Origin: Natronosalvus halobius
GTDB lineage: Archaea; Halobacteriota; Halobacteria; Halobacteriales; Natrialbaceae
NCBI RefSeq assembly: GCF_024138145.1
Contig: NZ_CP099997.1
Span: 2,914,001 to 2,978,000, forward strand
Direction of reading: 5' to 3'
DNA: 64,000 nt
The first letter of the stretch is position 1, and each line of letters begins with the position of its first letter. Below the pieces are notes generated by a model. The model did not search any database. It was not told where the DNA came from and worked only from the letters and a program-made list of their open reading frames with translations. Shown here piece by piece: positions 53,107 through 60,958 of the stretch. The position numbers and the translations under genes are program-made.

Positions 53107-54912
53107 CTACTCGACGGTCACGCTCTTTGCCAGGTGACGGGGCTTATCGATCGACCGCCCCAGTTCGTTGGCGATCCAGTACGATACAAGCTGGAGCTGA
53201 ACGTTTGCCACGACCGAACTCGCAACGTGCTCGAGCGCTGGGATCTCCAGGACGTGATCCGCGTAACGTTCGACATCCGATTGGCCATCCGTGACCGCGA
53301 CGATGGGAACGCCGCGGGCCTCGACTTCCTTGACGTTACCGATGGTCTTCTCGGCTTCCTCGCCGTCGCCGGTCACGAGCGCGAAGACCGGCGTGTTCGG
53401 GCCGACGAGCGCGAGCGGACCGTGTTTCAACTCGCCCGCCGCGAAGCCCTCGGCGTGCTCATAGGAGATTTCCTTGAGCTTCAGCGCCCCCTCGAGCGCG
53501 ACGGGATAGTGGAGGCCGCGACCGATGAAGAAGTACGCGTCGGCGTCGGCGTAGACCTGGGCGATCTCCCGGGCGCTCGAGGTGTCGAGCACCTGCTGGA
53601 TGGCGTCGGCGATCGATCGGAGCGACTGGATCAGTTCGCGAGAACGGTGGTCGCTCAGCGCGGCGGCGACCATGGTGAGGGCGGCCTGCTGGCTCGCGAA
53701 CGTCTTCGTGGCGGCGACACCGATCTCCGGGCCGGCCCGGATGTAGAGGACGTGATCGGTCTCGCGGGCGGCCGAACTGCCGACGACGTTCGTCACGGCG
53801 AGCGTCGTCGCGCCCGCCCGGTTCGCCTCCCGGAGGGCGCGCATCGTGTCGGCGGTTTCGCCACTCTGGGTGACGCCGACGACGAGCGACTGGTCCGTGA
53901 GCGGCATCGTCTCGGCCGTAAATTCGCTCGCCAGGGCCGCCTGGGCGGGGACGCCCCAGCGGTTCAACAGCGAGACGCCGAACATCGCGGCGTGGTAGGA
54001 GGTCCCGCAGGCGACGAACGTCACGGGGCCGTCGAAGGCGATGTCCGCCAGTTCCTCGAGTTCGATCCGGCCGGTGAGTTCGTTGAGTCGCCCGCGGAGA
54101 CACTCCCGGATCGCGGTGGGTTGTTCGTGAATCTCCTTGAGCATGTAGTGGTCGTAGCCGCTCTTGCCGGCGTCTTCGGCGTCCCACTCGATGGTCTCGA
54201 CGCTACTCTCGACGACCTCGCCTGCCGAATCGGTGATCCGGATCGAGTCGCCGGTGAGCGTCGCGAACTCGCCGTCGTCGAGGTAGATCACGCGGTCGGT
54301 GTACTCGATGAACGCCGGGACGTCGCTCGCCAGGTAGTGGCCGTCCTCGCCCAGGCCGAGCACCAGCGGCGACTCGTGACGGGCTGCGTACACCGTCTCC
54401 GACCCCTCGAAGACGGCGGCGATGGCGTAACTCCCCTCGAGGCGCTCGATGGCCGCCCGGAACGCCGTCTCGGGGTCGAGGCCGTCCTCGAGGCCGCGGG
54501 CGATCAGGTGGGGAACGACTTCGGTGTCGGTGTCACTCTGGAACGTGACGCCGGCCTCGCGCAGTTCCGTCCGGAGCGACTGGTAGTTCTCGATGATGCC
54601 GTTGTGGACAACGGCGACCCGGCCCTCCGCGTCGGTGTGCGGGTGGGCGTTCACGTCCGATGGCGGGCCGTGGGTGCTCCAGCGGGTGTGGCCGATGCCG
54701 ACGGACTCGCCGCCCGGTTCGTTCGCCTCCAGGGTCTCCTCGAGCGAGGACACCTCGCCCTGGCGTTTGTGGACGCGGAGGTCCATATCCCCGAGAGCGA
54801 CGCCGGCGGAGTCGTACCCCCGGTACTCGAGGCCCGAAAGTCCGGTCATCAGGACGTCGAGCGCGTCGGTGTCGTGCTCGCCGTTGCCGACGAAGCCGAT
54901 GATGCCACACAT
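53107..54912 (-). CDS. glmS: Glucosamine-6-phosphate synthase (isomerising)
   Basis: This enzyme makes glucosamine-6-phosphate from fructose-6-phosphate and glutamine. It is 601 residues long, opening MCGIIGFVG, so Cys2 is the N-terminal nucleophile. The glutaminase domain includes IGHTRWSTHG and VVHNGIIEN. Two SIS domains follow (CGTSYHAAMFG, GVTQSGETADT, and FIGRGLHYPVALEGALKLKE). The C-terminus ends HLAKSVTVE. The start overlaps the glmU stop (TGATG), so GlmU is translated first and both feed UDP-GlcNAc synthesis. Confidence 0.96.
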   Translation of the reverse strand: MCGIIGFVGNGEHDTDALDVLMTGLSGLEYRGYDSAGVALGDMDLRVHKRQGEVSSLEETLEANEPGGESVGIGHTRWSTHGPPSDVNAHPHTDAEGRVAVVHNGIIENYQSLRTELREAGVTFQSDTDTEVVPHLIARGLEDGLDPETAFRAAIERLEGSYAIAAVFEGSETVYAARHESPLVLGLGEDGHYLASDVPAFIEYTDRVIYLDDGEFATLTGDSIRITDSAGEVVESSVETIEWDAEDAGKSGYDHYMLKEIHEQPTAIRECLRGRLNELTGRIELEELADIAFDGPVTFVACGTSYHAAMFGVSLLNRWGVPAQAALASEFTAETMPLTDQSLVVGVTQSGETADTMRALREANRAGATTLAVTNVVGSSAARETDHVLYIRAGPEIGVAATKTFASQQAALTMVAAALSDHRSRELIQSLRSIADAIQQVLDTSSAREIAQVYADADAYFFIGRGLHYPVALEGALKLKEISYEHAEGFAAGELKHGPLALVGPNTPVFALVTGDGEEAEKTIGNVKEVEARGVPIVAVTDGQSDVERYADHVLEIPALEHVASSVVANVQLQLVSYWIANELGRSIDKPRHLAKSVTVE

Positions 54913-56096
54913 CAGGAACGCACCTCCACGTCGTCCTCGATCGTTCCGCGAAGCGTCGACCCCGCCTGGACGTAGGCGTCGGCGCCGACGATTACGCCGG
55001 GGGCGAACGTCGACCCGCCCTCGTCGTGGGCGTGGTCGGCGAACAGCGCGCCGAAGTCGACGTCGCGGTGGACCGAGTCGTTGATCTGCACGTCGCTCGG
55101 CCCGCCGACGACGGTCGACCCGGGGCCGATTCGCGCCCCGCGACCGGTGACGCAGTCGCGAACCGTCGCCCCGTCTTCGATTCGCGTGTCGGCGTCGACG
55201 ACGGCGTGCGTGAGGGAAACGTTCGACCCGACCGTCACGTTCTCGCCGAGACAGACGTTCGGCCCCACGACTGACCCCGCTCCGACGACGCAATCGGCGG
55301 GGACGACGACGGGGTCGACGATCGTCGCGGACTCGTGGACGTAGGCGTCCGCTGAGACCTGGCTCTCGACGCCGCCGCTGGCGAGGAGGTCCTCGGCGAT
55401 AGTCAGTAAGTCCCACGGGTAGGTCGCGTCGACCCAGAGGCCGTCGGAGACGACACCCTGAACGCTGGCTGTCTCGTCGCCGATCAGGCTCGAGATGCCG
55501 TCGATGAGCGACTGTTCGCCCACGCGCGGGTCGACCCCGCGAATCGCCTCGAAGATGCGCTCGTCGAAGACGTAGACGCCGGCGTTGAGGGTGTACTCCC
55601 GGTCGTCGAGCGGTCGTTCGACAATCTCGATCACCTCGCCGTCGTCCGTGAGGACGCCGCCGTACTCGCCGACGTCGTCGGTCGGGATCAGGCCGAGCGT
55701 CGCGACCGATCCCTCGTCGTGGGACTCGAGCACGTCCGCGACGATGTCGCCGTCGACGAGCTGGTCGCCGTAGACGACGAGCGTCGGCCCTCGGTGGTCC
55801 CGATGGGCGTCTTCCGCGGCCAAGAGCGCGTGGCCGCTTCCCAGCAACTTCTCCTGTTTGACGTATCTGATCGGGACGTTGCGGTAAGTCGGCCCGAAGT
55901 GTGACTGGACGCGGTTTCGCTGGTAGCCCACGACTGTCGTGATCTCGGTCACGCCCGCGTCGATTAGCGCGTCGAAGACGTGCTCCAGGATCGGCTTCGT
56001 CGCCGCCGGCAACATCGGCTTCGGCCGGTGTTTGGTCAGCGGTCTGAGACGGCTTCCCTCCCCGGCCGCGAGCACGATCGCGGAACGTTCGGTCAT
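54912..56096 (-). CDS. glmU: Bifunctional sugar-1-phosphate nucleotidyltransferase/acetyltransferase
   Basis: This 394-residue protein has an N-terminal nucleotidyltransferase domain with IVLAAGEGSRLRPLT, the RPKPMLP site and DQLV. The C-terminal left-handed beta-helix has hexapeptide repeats (VVPADCVVGAGSVVGPNVCL). It makes UDP-GlcNAc or a related sugar nucleotide; archaeal homologues may act on other sugar-1-phosphates. The start MTERSAIVLAAGEG at 56096 is exact for the family; an upstream extension is rejected. It is coupled to glmS. Confidence 0.92.
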   Translation of the reverse strand: MTERSAIVLAAGEGSRLRPLTKHRPKPMLPAATKPILEHVFDALIDAGVTEITTVVGYQRNRVQSHFGPTYRNVPIRYVKQEKLLGSGHALLAAEDAHRDHRGPTLVVYGDQLVDGDIVADVLESHDEGSVATLGLIPTDDVGEYGGVLTDDGEVIEIVERPLDDREYTLNAGVYVFDERIFEAIRGVDPRVGEQSLIDGISSLIGDETASVQGVVSDGLWVDATYPWDLLTIAEDLLASGGVESQVSADAYVHESATIVDPVVVPADCVVGAGSVVGPNVCLGENVTVGSNVSLTHAVVDADTRIEDGATVRDCVTGRGARIGPGSTVVGGPSDVQINDSVHRDVDFGALFADHAHDEGGSTFAPGVIVGADAYVQAGSTLRGTIEDDVEVRS

Positions 56097-56406
56097 ACTA
56101 TTCGAACCTCCGTCTGGCGACGTCAGTCTTTTGGATGGACTCATTTGCACGGTTTCAGTATCTCGGTCGATTCTCACGGCGGGTTTCGAGTTTCCTTCGA
56201 GCGTTCCCTATTCGACGGGTCCAGTGGCCTCGAGTCGGCGGTGTGTGGGCGGGTGGTCGGACGAACGGGCAAGCGGGCGAATGGTCGTACGGATGGACGC
56301 GAACACCGGACGTGGACACGTACACCGGAAATTGACGCGAACGCCGGGCGAGGGCGCGAGCGACGGCGGAAGCGAGAGCGGAAACGGGGACCAGGGCGGA
56401 GCCGAT
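56097..56406. other. Intergenic region, no supported gene
   Basis: About 310 bp between the glmU start and the stop of the DUF5789-like gene. No family-like frame or RNA was recognised; open frames here are shadows. It should contain the glmU-glmS promoter. Confidence 0.5.
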
Positions 56407-56661
56407 CTATCCTTCCCCCTCGGACTGGTAGGGTTCGCCCACGGCCTCCATCGGCAGGGCGTTGTACAGCGAATCCTCGAGTTGGTCCGCGGAGTCGTAC
56501 TCCTCGCTGTGCGTGTCTTCGACGAGCGACCCGAGGTTGGCCTCGCCGTCGGCGAGCAACAGCGTCACGTCGTTCAACTCGACGGCAGCGTCGGCTCGCG
56601 TGATCGGGTACGAGAGCTCCGAGAGGGCGTGTTCGACGCGGCTGAGTTTGACTTCTTCCAT
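56407..56661 (-). CDS. DUF5789-like small acidic protein
   Basis: This 84-residue protein resembles the haloarchaeal DUF5789 family: MEEVKLSRVEHALSELSYPI, then AVELNDVTLLLADGEANLG and an acidic tail SADQLEDSLYNALPMEAVG. The function is unknown. The ATG at 56661 opens on a conserved-looking lysine/leucine segment. It is the first gene leftward of a divergent methyltransferase. Confidence 0.75.
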   Translation of the reverse strand: MEEVKLSRVEHALSELSYPITRADAAVELNDVTLLLADGEANLGSLVEDTHSEEYDSADQLEDSLYNALPMEAVGEPYQSEGEG

Positions 56662-56745
56662 ACACTCCGGTCACCGGCGAATGGCTTGAATTTCTGCGAG
56701 GTTTTTCGTGAGTGTCCGCTCGAGTGACGTGAATTCGGGTTCGCT

Positions 56746-56755
56746 AGTATATAAC
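56746..56755 (+). promoter_or_regulatory. TATA box of the methyltransferase gene
   Basis: AGTATATAAC, 55 bp before the ATG at 56810, in otherwise GC-rich DNA. The spacing implies a leader of about 25-30 nt. Confidence 0.5.
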
Positions 56756-56809
56756 TGACCGATAGGCTTCGCGAGCAGCTACTCGGCCGATACAGCCGAA
56801 ACCACGACT

Positions 56810-57655
56810 ATGGGCAGCGAACCGACGGGGTCGAGGGACGCGACGGGAGCGGACGGTGACGTCTCGAACGCCGAACGCGAGGCTCACCTGGAACGCAGTC
56901 GGAAGGTGTGGAACCGCTGGAGCGACTGGTACGCGATGAGCGAACGCGACTTCGAGCCGATCCGCGAGGCCGCGATCGACCACCTGGACCTTCGGCCGGG
57001 GGATCTGGTGCTCGACGTCGGCTGCGGTCCAGGAGTGAACTTCGAACCGATCCTGCGGGCGATCGGGGAGGACGGACGCCTCGTCGCCGTCGACTACAGT
57101 CCGGCGATGGTCGCGAAGGCTCGAGACCGGATCGACCGACAGGGGTGGGAAAACGTCGAGGTTCGTCGCGCCGACGCGACGACCGTCGCGTTCGACGAGC
57201 GGTTCGACGCCGCTGTCGCGACCCTCTCGATGAGCGTCATGCCCGATGTGCGCCTGGCGGTGGAGAACGTGCACCGACTCCTCGTTCCCGGCGGATCGTT
57301 CGTCGTGTTCGACCTCGGGGTCGTCTCGGCGGGGCCTGCCCGGGTCGCGAATCCGTTCCTCCGGTGGTTCCTTCGCTGGTACGCGAACTGGAATCCCGAC
57401 GGCGACGTCGACGAGTCGCTCCGGGCGGTCTTCGACGAGCGCGAGACTGTCGCGACGTACGCCGCGGGAATCGGGTACACGGTACGGTGTCGGAAGGCTC
57501 TCGATCAGGATGGCGGTGTCGACGCGGGCGCTCGAGACGATCCGGGGGTCGGTGGCGACCCGGACGTCGGTGTCGATCCGGGGGTTGGTGACGACCCGGA
57601 CGTCGGTGTCGATCCGGGTATCGACGCCGATTCCACCGCTCGAGACGACCGCTAG
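56810..57655 (+). CDS. SAM-dependent methyltransferase with C-terminal repeat tail
   Basis: This 281-residue class I methyltransferase has motif I LVLDVGCGPGVNFEP (about 66-80), AVDYSPAMVAKARDRI and LLVPGGSFVVFDLG. The last ~45 residues are a Gly/Asp/Val/Pro tail made of tandem 12-residue units (DPDVGVDPGVGD), encoded by a 36-bp DNA repeat (57557-57628). The substrate is unknown. A TATA box precedes it at 56746. Confidence 0.82.
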   Translation: MGSEPTGSRDATGADGDVSNAEREAHLERSRKVWNRWSDWYAMSERDFEPIREAAIDHLDLRPGDLVLDVGCGPGVNFEPILRAIGEDGRLVAVDYSPAMVAKARDRIDRQGWENVEVRRADATTVAFDERFDAAVATLSMSVMPDVRLAVENVHRLLVPGGSFVVFDLGVVSAGPARVANPFLRWFLRWYANWNPDGDVDESLRAVFDERETVATYAAGIGYTVRCRKALDQDGGVDAGARDDPGVGGDPDVGVDPGVGDDPDVGVDPGIDADSTARDDR

Positions 57656-57670
57656 CGGACGCCCGTGCGA

Positions 57671-58318
57671 TCACCGTCGCGTCTCGAGCACCCGACCGAC
57701 GACGTTCGCCTCGCCACGCCTGAGCAGTTCCGAGGCCGTCGACACGGCACACCCGAGTTCGTCGGCGACCGCTTCGATGCCGTTGCGGCGAGGAACCTCG
57801 TAGTAGCCGACCTCCCAGGCGGTCTCGAGCGCCGTCAACTGTCGCTGCGAAGCCACCGTTTCGTTCACCGTCACGGAATCGCTCGTCCAGCGGACGTCGA
57901 CCGCGACGCCGCCCGCGAGTTCCTCGATCACGGTCGCGAGGTCGTTCGAGTGGCCGACGAGGGTCGCTCGGATCGTCCGATCGGACCGAATTTCGATCGG
58001 CGGAACCACGACGACGGTCTCCTGTGAGAGCGCGTCGAGCAACGACGTCCCTTCGGGCCCGAGGTCTCGACGGAGGTAGAGGAAGAACCCGTCCTCGGTG
58101 GGCGTCGTGTCGTACTCGCGAACCGTCTCGAGGGCGTCCAGGATCGATTCGTAGGCGTCGACGTTCCCGTACACGAACGAGGTAATCGTCTCGACACCGT
58201 CGACTGCTTGCCCGCCGAGGACGACCTCGCGGTCGATGGCGGGCGATTCGCAGATGGCCGCGTGAATCGGCGCGAGCGCCTCCGCATCGTGACCGAGGGA
58301 AACGCGTACGGACTTCAT
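57671..58318 (-). CDS. HTH_10 (bacterioopsin activator-like) transcriptional regulator
   Basis: This 215-residue haloarchaeal regulator has an N-terminal sensor-like domain (ITSFVYGNVDAYESILDALE) and a C-terminal HTH_10 domain (RQLTALETAWEVGYYEVPRR, then IEAVADELGCAVSTASELLR). The start at 58318 (MKSVRVSLGH) is preferred to a longer upstream frame. It is convergent with the methyltransferase, with 15 bp between the stops. The target is unknown. Confidence 0.88.
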   Translation of the reverse strand: MKSVRVSLGHDAEALAPIHAAICESPAIDREVVLGGQAVDGVETITSFVYGNVDAYESILDALETVREYDTTPTEDGFFLYLRRDLGPEGTSLLDALSQETVVVVPPIEIRSDRTIRATLVGHSNDLATVIEELAGGVAVDVRWTSDSVTVNETVASQRQLTALETAWEVGYYEVPRRNGIEAVADELGCAVSTASELLRRGEANVVGRVLETRR

Positions 58319-58514
58319 GCGTCGACGACACGGACCCGGCCGGTATAAAATCACGAAATTCTCGATGTACTTCGACACCGGCCGGAACTCCTGTCGGTTC
58401 GTTCGCCTCCCTTCATGGAGACGATCGGGGAAGACCACGGAGAACGTACGAGAACAATTCGCACGCGGCGATTCGCACCGCTTTTGGCCCTCGAGACCGA
58501 ACCGATGCTATTGA

Positions 58515-59510
58515 ATGATCTCGAAGGGCTGTGAGCAGTGTGCGAAAGGCGGCAAGATGGTGCTGTTCGTCTACGGCTATTGCGACCAGCGCGACTGCTT
58601 CTACTGCCCGCTCGGCGAGAACCGCAAGAACGTCACGGACGTCTACGCCAACGAGCGCCTCGTCGAGTCCGACGAGGACGTGCTCACCGAGGCCCACCGG
58701 ATGGACGCCCTCGGCACCTCCATCACCGGCGGCGAACCCCAGGAGGCCCTCGAGCGAACCTGCCACTACCTTTCCTTGCTGAAAGACGAGTTCGGCGAGG
58801 ACCACCACACCCACCTCTACACCGGCATTCCGGGGGGCCGAGAGAATATGCGACGGCTCTCGGAGGCCGGCCTCGACGAGATTCGATTCCACCCACCGCT
58901 CGAGCAGTGGGGCGACCTCCACGGCACCGAGTGGGAGGACATCCTCTACGTCGCCCGGGAGGAGGGGCTCACCCCCGCCTTCGAGATCCCCGGCATTCGC
59001 CCCGAGACGGAGTTCCTCGACTTTCTGGACGAGGGCGCTGCCGACTTCTGTAACGTCAACGAGTTCGAGATGTCCCACGGCAACTACCGCCGGATGCAGG
59101 CGGAGGGCTTCGAACTCAAAGAGGGGCACATGAGCGCCGTCGACAACGACCGCGACGGCATCCTGGAGGTGATGGGCGATCACCCGAAGGTCTACTTCTG
59201 CACCTCGGTGTTCAAGGACGCGGCCCAGCACCGGCGGCGACTCAAGCGAATGGCCCGCACGGTCCGCCGGGAATTCGACGACGTCACCGACGACGGGACG
59301 CTCGTTTATGGAAAGACGCGGGCCGCCCCCTCGAGATTCGAGGCGCTCGGGGTCCCCGAGGAGTTCTACACCGTGAAGTCGAACCACGTCGAAGTCGCCT
59401 GGTGGCTGCTCGAGGAGATGATCGAGGCGGGCGACGTCGACGACGGCGAGATCGTCGAGCAGTATCCGACGTACGACGGCCAGGTAGTCGAGCGGACGCC
59501 GCTGGCGTAG
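58515..59510 (+). CDS. Radical SAM protein
   Basis: This 331-residue protein carries the cluster motif YCDQRDCFYCPLG, a C-x4-C-x2-C pattern instead of the usual C-x3-C-x2-C. SAM-binding GITGGEP-like SITGGEPQE and TGIPGG follow. An extra early pair CEQCAKGG may bind a second cluster or metal. It starts ATGATCTCGAAGGGCTGTG at 58515. It belongs to an archaeal radical SAM group of unknown substrate. It is divergent from the HTH_10 gene. Confidence 0.83.
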   Translation: MISKGCEQCAKGGKMVLFVYGYCDQRDCFYCPLGENRKNVTDVYANERLVESDEDVLTEAHRMDALGTSITGGEPQEALERTCHYLSLLKDEFGEDHHTHLYTGIPGGRENMRRLSEAGLDEIRFHPPLEQWGDLHGTEWEDILYVAREEGLTPAFEIPGIRPETEFLDFLDEGAADFCNVNEFEMSHGNYRRMQAEGFELKEGHMSAVDNDRDGILEVMGDHPKVYFCTSVFKDAAQHRRRLKRMARTVRREFDDVTDDGTLVYGKTRAAPSRFEALGVPEEFYTVKSNHVEVAWWLLEEMIEAGDVDDGEIVEQYPTYDGQVVERTPLA

Positions 59511-59640
59511 TGTTCGACCCGTGAGCGAGCGGCGTAAGTGAGCGGCTTTTCGGTGCAGAACCTTTGCTGAACAACTGCTGTAATATCTCTTCACAAATAC
59601 ATTCGTTATCTCACAATTGCTGTAATATCCCCAATGTTTG

Positions 59641-59655
59641 TATAAACAATTATTA
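59641..59655 (+). promoter_or_regulatory. TATA box of the BasB/BasT-like operon
   Basis: tataaacaattatta, 37 bp before the ATG at 59678, giving a leaderless or nearly leaderless transcript. The surrounding AT-rich tract (59570-59670) contrasts with the flanking genes. Confidence 0.6.
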
Positions 59656-59677
59656 ATATGACCTCTAATACAGCGGT

Positions 59678-60958
59678 ATGACTTCACCCCCTAGGCGTGC
59701 GGTGCTCGCTGCCGTTGGTGCCGGCAGTCTGACCGCGCTGGCCGGCTGCCTGAACGACGTTCGCGAGTTCGTTCCCTCGAGCGACGGCCAGAGCCAGGAT
59801 GAAACGGATCGAACGATCAAACTCGGCGTGATGCAACCACTGACGGGCGACCTCGAGGCAGTGGGGAAGCCGATTCGGGACGCGGCGATCCTGCCTGCAG
59901 ATCAGGTCGCCGACGCGGTCGATATGGGTGTCGACTACAGCGTCGTCGACACCGCCGCCGATCAGGTGACCGGCGTCCAGCGGGCCGTCGAACTCGTCGA
60001 GGCGGGGTACCCGATGGTGAACGGACCGGCCGCTTCAGACGTCACGTTGCAGGCGACCCAGCAGGTCTTGATTCCGTACCGGGCAGTCTGTTGCTCGCCG
60101 GCGAGTACGACCCCGACAATTACGTCGCTGAACGACGGTGGGCTGGTCTTTCGGACGGCGCTCTCGGACTCCATGCAGGCGGTCGTCCTCGCCGAACGCG
60201 CTGCGAGCGACCTGGGCCACGACAGCGCGGCGGTCCTGTACGTCAACAACGACTACGGCTGGCAGTTGAGTCAGGCGTTCACCCAGGCGTTCGAGACGGA
60301 ACACGACGGAACGGTGACGAACCGGGTGCCGTTCGAACCCCTCGAGGACGAGGGGGACGACCGATCGTACGAGGACGAACTCGAGTCCGCTCAGGCCGAC
60401 GATACGGAGTTGCTGGTGCTCATCGGCTACCCGCTCACTGGCGCGCGGATCCTCACGAACTTCTTCGACGCCGGCGGGGAGGCAGACGTGCTGGTGACCG
60501 AAGGGATGCGGGATCCGACGCTCCACGAGGCCGTCGATCACTCCCTCGACGGCATCCGGGGGACGGCCCCGCTCTCGGCCGGTCCGTACGCCGACGAGTT
60601 CGCCGACCTCTTTACGGATGCCTACGACGCCGATCCGGGCATCTTCACCGCCCACGCCTACGACGCGTCGGCCGCGCTGTTGCTCGCAAACGCGTACGCC
60701 GGGCAGAACGACGGGACGGCCATCCGGAGCGCGATGTACGCCGTCACGAGCGGGTCCGGAACGACCGTGACGCCCGCGAGCCTCGCAGACGGCCTCGAGC
60801 GAGCCGCCGCCGGCGACCCCGTCGAGTACCAGGGGGCCTCGAGTTCCGTGGTCTTCGATACGAACGGTGATACGGTGGACGCGACGTTCGAGTACTGGGA
60901 GTTCGACGAAAGTGCCGACGGCGGCATCGCCAGTCTGGACGAGGTGAGTCTCGAATGA
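59678..60958 (+). CDS. Tat lipoprotein solute-binding receptor (BasB-like)
   Basis: This 426-residue periplasmic-binding-type protein opens with a Tat signal (PPRRAVLAAVG) and lipobox LAGC (Cys24), so it is exported folded and lipid-anchored outside the cell. The mature part has the branched-chain amino acid receptor fold: KLGVMQPLTGDLEAVG, VNGPAASDVTLQ, VLYVNNDYGWQLSQAF and VTEGMRDPTLH. It overlaps the transducer gene by 4 bp (ATGA). In Halobacterium, BasB delivers branched-chain amino acids to the transducer BasT, which this pair resembles; the ligand here is inferred. Confidence 0.85.
   Translation: MTSPPRRAVLAAVGAGSLTALAGCLNDVREFVPSSDGQSQDETDRTIKLGVMQPLTGDLEAVGKPIRDAAILPADQVADAVDMGVDYSVVDTAADQVTGVQRAVELVEAGYPMVNGPAASDVTLQATQQVLIPYRAVCCSPASTTPTITSLNDGGLVFRTALSDSMQAVVLAERAASDLGHDSAAVLYVNNDYGWQLSQAFTQAFETEHDGTVTNRVPFEPLEDEGDDRSYEDELESAQADDTELLVLIGYPLTGARILTNFFDAGGEADVLVTEGMRDPTLHEAVDHSLDGIRGTAPLSAGPYADEFADLFTDAYDADPGIFTAHAYDASAALLLANAYAGQNDGTAIRSAMYAVTSGSGTTVTPASLADGLERAAAGDPVEYQGASSSVVFDTNGDTVDATFEYWEFDESADGGIASLDEVSLE

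Noticed and set aside
53134-54975. 613-codon plus-strand open frame
   Set aside because: Antisense to glmS; no family resemblance.
54913-55416. Long N-terminal extension of the GlmS frame
   Set aside because: GlmS must begin with Met-Cys (Cys2 nucleophile) at 54912; the extension overlaps glmU in another frame.
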